From: Streptosporangiaceae bacterium
Lineage (GTDB): Bacteria > Actinomycetota > Actinomycetes > Streptosporangiales > Streptosporangiaceae
Assembly (NCBI GenBank): GCA_025934635.1
Contig: JAICWX010000057.1
Coordinates: 1 to 36,894 of the forward strand
Direction: 5' to 3'
Length of the DNA: 36,894 nucleotides
Shown: positions 31,289 to 36,894 of the stretch, one piece after another
How the letters are laid out: each line of letters opens with the position of its first letter
Numbering within the stretch: position 1 is the stretch's first letter
Notes under the pieces: generated by a model
Database searches by the model: none
Told to the model about the DNA's origin: nothing
Seen by the model: only the letters and a program-made list of their open reading frames with translations
Made by a program: the position numbers and the translations under genes

Positions 31289-31723
31289 TCATCGTCGTCC
31301 ATCACCCGGGATGGCTGCTTGCATGACACCTCGGGTGGCGGGGGTTAGGACCCGGCCGGCCCGCTCGACCAGCAGGGTCATCTCGTAGGCTACGAGCCCG
31401 AGATCGCAGGTGGACGCGGCGAGGACAGCAAGGCTCGAGCCGTTGCTGATCGCCATGATCACCAGCACTCCCCGCTGCATCTCCACCACAGTCTGCACGA
31501 CCGCGCCGCCCTCGAACACCCGGGAGGCGCCCTGGGTCAGGCTGGTCAGTCCCGACGTCACCGCCGCCAACTGATCGGCTCGCTCCTGCGGGAAGCCGGC
31601 GCTGAAGGCCAGCGGCAGGCCGTCCGAGGACACCACCACCGCGTGCGCCACGTCGGGCACGCGCTCCACGAAGTTGGTGATCAGCCAGTTAAGGTCCTGC
31701 GCAGGGCGTCCTGGCGTGCTCAT
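31289..31723 (-). CDS. cvnB: Conservon roadblock/LC7 protein (CvnB)
   Basis: 144 residues of the roadblock/LC7 fold (dynein light-chain-like regulator of small GTPases): FVERVPDVAHAVVVSSDGLPLAFS, LTSLTQGASRVFEGG, GSSLAVLAASTCDLGLVAYEM. It is expected to dimerise and bind CvnD. Start chosen at the ATG with GGGGAG 5 nt upstream; a GTG two codons earlier also opens the frame. It precedes cvnC by 12 nt and follows cvnA by 83 nt. Confidence 0.88.
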   Translation of the reverse strand: MSTPGRPAQDLNWLITNFVERVPDVAHAVVVSSDGLPLAFSAGFPQERADQLAAVTSGLTSLTQGASRVFEGGAVVQTVVEMQRGVLVIMAISNGSSLAVLAASTCDLGLVAYEMTLLVERAGRVLTPATRGVMQAAIPGDGRR

Positions 31724-31806
31724 CCGCACTCCCCTCGTCGCCCGTCCATACAGGTTCCTCCTCGTTTCGCTATGCCTGTGCCTCGGCCTTGAGCTTTCAT
31801 CGGGTC

Positions 31807-34800
31807 CTACGGCTCCTCGTTCTGGGGTGCGGCGGCGCGACCATCGCGTACGCCTCGCTGGAAGCTGGCCATGCGGGAACGGGCCGCGTCCGCCGACCGC
31901 GCGGGTGCCTCGACTTCTGCTTCGTGACTACTGGGACCTCCACTGCCGCCAACGGACCCAGGCACGAGATTAGCCCTCGGAACCCGCTTCGGCAGCCCTG
32001 CTTGGGTAGTATCTCCGGCCGCGGGCGACGCTACCGCCTGAGCGGCGCGCCAGCCCTCGTCGGCGGGCGAGGTCCAGGAACTGTTCGCCGCCTGCGGGGC
32101 GGCGGCCTGCGCCTGCGGGCCCTGGCCGCCGTGCTGGGGCGCGGTGAGCGTCTGCCCGCTCCGCCGGAACCAGTCGGATTCCAGCGAGTCGAAGATCGGC
32201 AGCCGCGGGTCCGGGCCGCCGACGGGGACCGTGACGTGGACGTCGTTCGCGTCGCCGCGCCCCGGGCCGGACGTGGCCACCGAGCCCACGCCGTTCGCGG
32301 CGTCAGCGGCACTCGGGCCGTCGCTGCCGTGGACGTTCTGGCTGCCGATCGGGAACTGCGGCGCCTGCGCGGGCGGCATGCTGGGCGCGCCCGGGCCCGT
32401 CGAGCCCGGTGCGCCGAAGGCGGGCATCCGGCTGGGGCCTGCCGTGGTCCACGGCTCGGCCGCCTCGCTGGCCGGCTTGCCGTTGGACGTCCCGTTGCCG
32501 TTGCGGACGGGCAGCGCCTGGGTGGGCGGGCCGTCGTGGTCGCCCCCGCTGCTGCCGAGATCCCACCCGTTGCCCGCGGGTTCCCAGTTGTTGCCGGCCG
32601 GGGTGCCGCCCTGCGGCGGCGCCGCCTGGCCGGGGATGCCGCTGCCGGGGATGCCATCGCCGTTCCCGGCGGCGCCGAGGCCGGCCGGGGCCGGGCCTGG
32701 TACCGGCGGGGCAGCGGGCGGCCCGGCGTTCGCGGCCGGGGTGAAGGACGGCGAGGCCGGGGCGCCCGGAGTGCCCGGGTTGGTGGGCGAGAACCGGGGG
32801 ATCCTCGCGGCCGCCGTGGCCTGGGAGGCCGCCGAGGAACCGGGGGCCGGGGCGGTCGCGGTCGGGGCGGACAGCGACGCCGCGGGGCCGTAGTCGTCCG
32901 GCTCGAACCGGCGGAGCCGGCCGAGCGGCGGCGCGACCTCGGGCGCCGCTACCGTGTCCGGCAGCCAGATCAGCGCGGTGAGGCCGCCGGCCTGGGCGTG
33001 CCGCAGCCGGACCCGGACACCGTGCCGCGCGGCCAGGCGGCCGACCACGAACAGGCCCATCCGGCGGGACACGGCCACGTCGACGACGGGCGGGTTGTCC
33101 AGCCGCCAGTTGGCGTGCGACATTTCCTGGTCCGAGATGCCCACGCCGTTGTCGGTGATGTCGAGGAGCACCCCGCCGCTGCTCAGCGGCTGGCCGGACA
33201 CGTAGACCTGGGTGTCTTCGGGGGAGAAGGTGGTCGCGTTCTCCACGATCTCCGCGACCAGGTGAACCGCGTCGTTGACGGCCTGGCCGACCACCACGAT
33301 CCCGGGCTGGACGTTGAGGACGACCCGCTCGTACTGCTCGATCTCGGAGATGGCCGCGCGGAGCACGTCCACCAGCGGCACCGGCTGGCTCCACCGCCTG
33401 GTCACCTCGTGACCCGCCAGGACCAGGAGGTTCTCGGAGTTGCGGCGCATGCGGGTGGCCAGGTGGTCCAGCCGGAACAGGCTGGACAGGCGGCCGGAGT
33501 CCTGCTCGCTCTGCTCCAGCGAGTCGATCAGCGACAGCTGCCGCTCGATCAGCGACTGGCTGCGGCGCGACAGGTTGATGAACATGGCGTTCAGGTTGCC
33601 GCGCAGCATGGCTTCGTCGGCCGCCAGCCGGACCGCCTCACGGTGAACCTGGTCGAAGGCCCGGGCGACTTCACCGATCTCGTCAGTGGAGGTGACCCCG
33701 ATCGGCTCGATCTCGACGCCCTCGTCGGCGCCCTCGCTCTGGCTGAGCCTGCGCACCATCTCGGGCAGCCGGTGCCCGGCCACGTCGAGCGCGTCGGTGC
33801 GGAGCTTGCGCAGCGGGCGGATCAGCGAGCGGGCCACGATGGTGGAGACCATGACCACCAGGGCCAGCAGGAGCAGCGTGACCAGGCCGGTGACCAGCAG
33901 GTCGGTGGTGGCGCCGGACCGCAGCGTGTTGGCCCGGCTGTTGATGCGCGTCGCCAGGTCATTGGCCACCGACCGGGTGTCGGTGAGGGTCAGCGACATG
34001 TCCCGGTTCCACTGCTCGGCGTTCACCCCGTGGTTCCGCAACACGACCGCGGGCTGGCTGCCGACCAGCGTCTCGGCCAGGATCTCGTTGGAGGCCGCGA
34101 CGTCGACCTGGGCACCGCTGACCGTGTTGCTGTACTTCTGCTGCTCAGCCGTGTCGGTGGACGCGTTGAAGTCGGCCAGGTCCGCGGTGGCCTGCTCGTG
34201 TGCCTGCTGGAGGGTGGCGAGGTCCTCGGAGCGCAGCGTCCCCGCCGGGGAGACGAGCGCCGCGTACAGGATGGCCCGCTGCACCGCGACCTGGTTCTCG
34301 TTGCGCACCAGCGCGCCCAGCGTGGTGACGTTGCCCTGCAACTCGGCGTCGTTGGCGCCGTTGCCGATGGCGGCGCTGAACGTGTTCGCCGGGGAGATCA
34401 GGTTCCCGCTGAAGACGCGGACGATCTGGGACGCCGGGAACTTCGAGTTGGTGACGCCCTTCCGGACGTTCGACAGGTCGTTGATGGCCGCTTGGACCGC
34501 GTTGAGGTCCTGGACCGTGCCCGGCTGGTACCCGGCACCGGTGGTGACGGCCGCGGAGTCGGCGATGACCGAGCGGGCCGCCACGTCGGTGGCGTCCTGC
34601 GCCTTCTTCAGCGAGGTCACCGTGTCGGCATTGTTCGGGCGGGTCGCCGCGTACGCGGCGGAGACGTTGAGCTCGTCCTCCAGCTTCTGGCTGAAGGAGA
34701 CCACGTCGTTGTTGAGCTGCGCGAGGTGCTGGACGCGGCCGGTCGCTTCCCAGTTGTTGACGTCGTTGTTGATGGTCAGCGCGCCCAGGACCGCCGCGGT

Positions 34801-35064
34801 CAGGGTCGGGACCGCGATGATGGCCGCCAGGCGCCAGCGGACGCGCCAGTTGACCAGGGCGAACCGCGACCGGGAGGCCGTTGGCCGCCGCGGGTGCGGA
34901 TGGGTGGTCTGCACCATGCTGGCCGGCGGCGGCGCGGCCCCGGGGGGCTGGACCGCCGGGGGGCCTGACTGCTGCGGGCCGGACGGGCCGACCGCGGTCG
35001 GCGCAAGCGCGGGCTGCGGGCCGGTGGCCGCCACCTCCCGCCGGGCGGGGACGCCGTCGCCCAT
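31807..35064 (-). CDS. cvnA: Conservon nitrate-sensor-like histidine kinase (CvnA)
   Basis: About 1085 residues. A Pro-rich cytoplasmic leader (1-65) leads to a first membrane helix near 77-97. An extracytoplasmic NIT-type sensor (about 98-388) follows, second helix 388-412, HAMP (412-465), a DHp-like helix pair (488-550) whose canonical H-box is replaced by LDHLATRMRRNSENLL, and an HATPase with N-box NDAVHLVAEIVENATTFSP near 597-615 and DITDNGVGI near 635-643. A 380-residue Pro/Gly/Ala tail ends with the conserved LPIFDSLESDWFRRS. The start is set by GGGGGGAAG before the ATG at 35064. The frame also opens at 35193 and 35295, so the N-terminus is uncertain. CvnA is the membrane sensor that drives the CvnB/C/D switch. 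Confidence 0.85.
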   Translation of the reverse strand: MGDGVPARREVAATGPQPALAPTAVGPSGPQQSGPPAVQPPGAAPPPASMVQTTHPHPRRPTASRSRFALVNWRVRWRLAAIIAVPTLTAAVLGALTINNDVNNWEATGRVQHLAQLNNDVVSFSQKLEDELNVSAAYAATRPNNADTVTSLKKAQDATDVAARSVIADSAAVTTGAGYQPGTVQDLNAVQAAINDLSNVRKGVTNSKFPASQIVRVFSGNLISPANTFSAAIGNGANDAELQGNVTTLGALVRNENQVAVQRAILYAALVSPAGTLRSEDLATLQQAHEQATADLADFNASTDTAEQQKYSNTVSGAQVDVAASNEILAETLVGSQPAVVLRNHGVNAEQWNRDMSLTLTDTRSVANDLATRINSRANTLRSGATTDLLVTGLVTLLLLALVVMVSTIVARSLIRPLRKLRTDALDVAGHRLPEMVRRLSQSEGADEGVEIEPIGVTSTDEIGEVARAFDQVHREAVRLAADEAMLRGNLNAMFINLSRRSQSLIERQLSLIDSLEQSEQDSGRLSSLFRLDHLATRMRRNSENLLVLAGHEVTRRWSQPVPLVDVLRAAISEIEQYERVVLNVQPGIVVVGQAVNDAVHLVAEIVENATTFSPEDTQVYVSGQPLSSGGVLLDITDNGVGISDQEMSHANWRLDNPPVVDVAVSRRMGLFVVGRLAARHGVRVRLRHAQAGGLTALIWLPDTVAAPEVAPPLGRLRRFEPDDYGPAASLSAPTATAPAPGSSAASQATAAARIPRFSPTNPGTPGAPASPSFTPAANAGPPAAPPVPGPAPAGLGAAGNGDGIPGSGIPGQAAPPQGGTPAGNNWEPAGNGWDLGSSGGDHDGPPTQALPVRNGNGTSNGKPASEAAEPWTTAGPSRMPAFGAPGSTGPGAPSMPPAQAPQFPIGSQNVHGSDGPSAADAANGVGSVATSGPGRGDANDVHVTVPVGGPDPRLPIFDSLESDWFRRSGQTLTAPQHGGQGPQAQAAAPQAANSSWTSPADEGWRAAQAVASPAAGDTTQAGLPKRVPRANLVPGSVGGSGGPSSHEAEVEAPARSADAARSRMASFQRGVRDGRAAAPQNEEP

Positions 35065-35680
35065 GGTGCTTCCCCCCGCAAGAAGCCCCGAACCTCCCCC
35101 GTCGGCTTGCCCTCCGTTGACGGACCCGGGTCCTCCCGCCGATTCGCCGGGGTTCGTCGCCGATCGTCTACGCACTACGTTCGCACCTCGCATCGGCAAG
35201 CCTGACCAGCACGCATGCAGGGCTAAGACGGCTAGAGCCGCTGAACATACGCACCCCTCTTTCCCACCGCAACGATCGCCGCTGCTCGTGGTCACAGGAC
35301 GGCCGAGGCCACACTCTCGCGTTACAAAACGGGTAAGGACATATAATCATCTTCTGGGCGACCGCCACGGGGCATTCGCCAGTAAACCGGCGAGATCTTC
35401 CCGAAGCAGGCTACCGCGCTGTATCACCGGTCGTGACCGAGTCGTTCTTGACGCTATCGGGTAACTGTGTAGTAACTCCTCGTATAGTAACGCTCGCTGC
35501 CCGCTCCCGGCGGGTGACCAGCGAATGTGACGCAGGGGACCCTCCGGTCGTATGGGGCAGAACGATCACTTCCGGCCCGCCGTGCCCCCGGGACCGGCAC
35601 CGCCCGCCCGCGCCTACGGCACGAGCCCCGCCGGACGGCCGCCGCCTCCAATCAGCTTGCAATGATGACAATGGCCGGGC
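35065..35680. other. Gene-poor intergenic region, probable cvnA promoter
   Basis: No gene is supported here apart from possible upstream extensions of cvnA (ATG 35193, start 35295). AT-rich patches stand out against the genome: TATAAT on the plus strand at 35342-35347, three direct GTAAC repeats at 35461, 35472 and 35487, and TATAGT at 35483. These could mark promoter elements and an operator. No clear terminator for the acyl-CoA dehydrogenase is seen. Confidence 0.45.
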
Positions 35681-36883
35681 CTAATTAATTCGCCCTCTGG
35701 GATTACCCCCGAATAACGCCGCGGAACCGCCGAGCCCGAGTTGCCGGGCGATGAGCATCCGCTGGACTTCCGACGTCCCCTCGCCGATCTCCAGGATCTT
35801 CGCGTCGCGGTAGAAGCGCCCGACCGGGGACTCGTTCATGAAGCCGTAGCCGCCGAACACCTGGGTGGCGGCCCGCGCGTTGTCCATCGCCGCGTTCGAG
35901 GAGATGAGCTTGGCGATCGCGGACTCCTTCTTGACCGGCTGTCCGGCGACCAGCCGGGCTGCGGCGTCGTACCAGGCCAGCCGGGCCGCGTGCACCCGCG
36001 TCTCCATGTCGGCCACGGTGAACTGGATCGCCTGGTGCTGCCCGATGGGGCGGCCGAACGCCTCGCGCTGCCCGGCGTACCTGACGCACTCGTCCACGCA
36101 GCCCTGAGCCAGGCCGGTGGCCAGGGCCGCGATGGCGACCCGGCCGCCGTCGAGGATCTGCAGGAACTGGGCGTAGCCACGGCCGCGCTCGCCGAGCAGG
36201 TTCTCCGCCGGGACCCGGCAGCCGCTGAAGGACAGCTCGCGGGTGTCCGAGGCGCACCAGCCGACCTTGGAGTACTCAGGACCCGGGACGAATCCGGCCG
36301 TCCCGTTCGGAACGATGATGGACGAGATCTCGTGACGGTCCGCCGCGGTCCGTCCGGTGATGGCCAGTACGGTCACCAGTGAGGTGATGGACGTGCCGGA
36401 GTTGGTGATAAAGGACTTGCTGCCGTCGATCACCCATTCGTCGCCGTCACGCTGGGCCGTGGTGCGCATGCCGCCGGGGATGTCGGACCCGCCGCCGGGC
36501 TCGGTCAGGCCGAACGCGGCCAGCCGCTCCCCCGCGCACAGCTCGGGCAGCCAGCGGTTCTTCTGGTCGGCGGTGCCGAACAGGTAAAGGGGCATCGCGC
36601 CGAGCGAGACCCCGGCCTCCAGGGTGATCGCGACCGAGGAGTCCACCCGGGCCAGTTCCTCCAGGGCCAGGCACAGGGCGAAGTAGTCGCCGCCCATGCC
36701 GCCGTACTCCTCGGGGAACGGCAGCCCGAACAGGCCGAGCTTGCCCATCCGGGCCACGATGTCGTACGGGAACTCGCCGCGTTCGTAGTAGCCGCCGATG
36801 ACCGGCGCGACGACCTCGCGGGCGAACTGGGCGACGGAGTCCCTCAGGTCCTGCTGCTCCGGTGCGAGCTGATAACTGACCAT
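35681..36883 (-). CDS. Acyl-CoA dehydrogenase
   Basis: 400 residues, full length. N-terminal helical domain (1-115, LAPEQQDLRDSVAQFAREVV), middle beta domain with FGLTEPGGGSDIPG near 123-136 and SKSFITNSGTS, and C-terminal helices with REAFGRPIGQHQAIQF (arginine in the FAD site) and the catalytic Glu in LEIGEGTSEVQRMLIARQLG. It oxidises acyl-CoA thioesters at the alpha-beta bond and passes electrons to electron-transfer flavoprotein. Chain-length preference is not readable; a medium/short-chain or branched-chain enzyme is likely. The start is ATG 36883. Another ATG at the window edge (36894) is out of frame. It is separated from the conservon by about 600 bp, so they are probably not co-transcribed. 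Confidence 0.9.
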   Translation of the reverse strand: MVSYQLAPEQQDLRDSVAQFAREVVAPVIGGYYERGEFPYDIVARMGKLGLFGLPFPEEYGGMGGDYFALCLALEELARVDSSVAITLEAGVSLGAMPLYLFGTADQKNRWLPELCAGERLAAFGLTEPGGGSDIPGGMRTTAQRDGDEWVIDGSKSFITNSGTSITSLVTVLAITGRTAADRHEISSIIVPNGTAGFVPGPEYSKVGWCASDTRELSFSGCRVPAENLLGERGRGYAQFLQILDGGRVAIAALATGLAQGCVDECVRYAGQREAFGRPIGQHQAIQFTVADMETRVHAARLAWYDAAARLVAGQPVKKESAIAKLISSNAAMDNARAATQVFGGYGFMNESPVGRFYRDAKILEIGEGTSEVQRMLIARQLGLGGSAALFGGNPRGRIN

Positions 36884-36894
36884 GGGAACACCAT

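Noticed and set aside
31789..34968. A 1059-codon open frame on the plus strand opposite cvnA
   Set aside because: It is the antisense of a clear sensor-kinase gene; the translation is Arg/Gly/Val-rich without recognisable domains, as expected from a high-GC template.

Overview
The window comes from a very GC-rich actinomycete. The evidence is near-universal G/C at third codon positions, frequent GTG starts, ATGA/GTGA/TAATG gene overlaps, and a complete actinobacterial conservon (CvnA-B-C-D). A Streptosporangiales- or Catenulisporales-like host would fit, but the sequence does not settle the genus. No rRNA, tRNA, CRISPR array or insertion sequence was recognised.

Layout. (1) 1-3.6 kb: the end of an actinobacterial integrative/conjugative-type element, with a small broken ORF, a replication-relaxation family protein, a TraG/FtsK-like membrane ATPase and a DnaJ-domain membrane protein, in overlapping frames. 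Its edge cuts off the 3' end of a methyltransferase gene on the other strand. (2) 3.6-18 kb: a catabolic and uptake locus arranged around an IclR-family regulator. On the minus strand are IclR, a carboxymuconolactone-decarboxylase-like remnant, an FAH-family hydrolase/hydratase, an FAD monooxygenase, a VOC protein and the clipped methyltransferase. On the plus strand are two SDRs, a tandem GlcG/HbpS-like protein, a ketopantoate-reductase-like protein, then a Liv-type ABC importer (two ATPases, lipoprotein receptor, fused LivH-LivM permease) and a gutted GH78 rhamnosidase. Three of its promoters share an unusual three-half-site operator (GAAAG-N3-CTTTC plus a third half-site), like that of PcaU-type IclR regulators. 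The likely job is uptake and breakdown of an aromatic or related cyclic/organic-acid substrate; the substrate itself cannot be read from sequence.

(3) 18-23.3 kb: a Clp_N/HTH regulator whose start codon sits 1 nt after a 47-bp nested palindrome, an ankyrin-repeat protein, a decayed phosphotransferase, and a DarT-DarG DNA ADP-ribosylation toxin-antitoxin (anti-phage) pair of visibly lower GC. (4) 23.3-28.5 kb: a second catabolic group: a flavodoxin-fold reductase with a zinc ribbon, divergent from an SDR, a BBE-type FAD oxidoreductase, a VOC protein, an amidohydrolase and an alpha/beta hydrolase. Three of these six are visibly damaged. (5) 28.5-35.1 kb: a conservon whose GTPase gene is followed after 3 nt by a ThDP-dependent enzyme gene. 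(6) 35.7-36.9 kb: an acyl-CoA dehydrogenase.

The most unusual feature is the number of genes that lack an internal segment yet stay in frame (7.0, 17.8, 25.3, 26.3 and 27.5 kb), keeping start, stop and overlap with neighbours. These calls rest on remembered family architecture and need alignment to intact homologues. The most striking regulatory signals are the three-half-site operator series, the nested palindrome at 18.06-18.11 kb and the stem-loop between receptor and permease genes at 14.85 kb.
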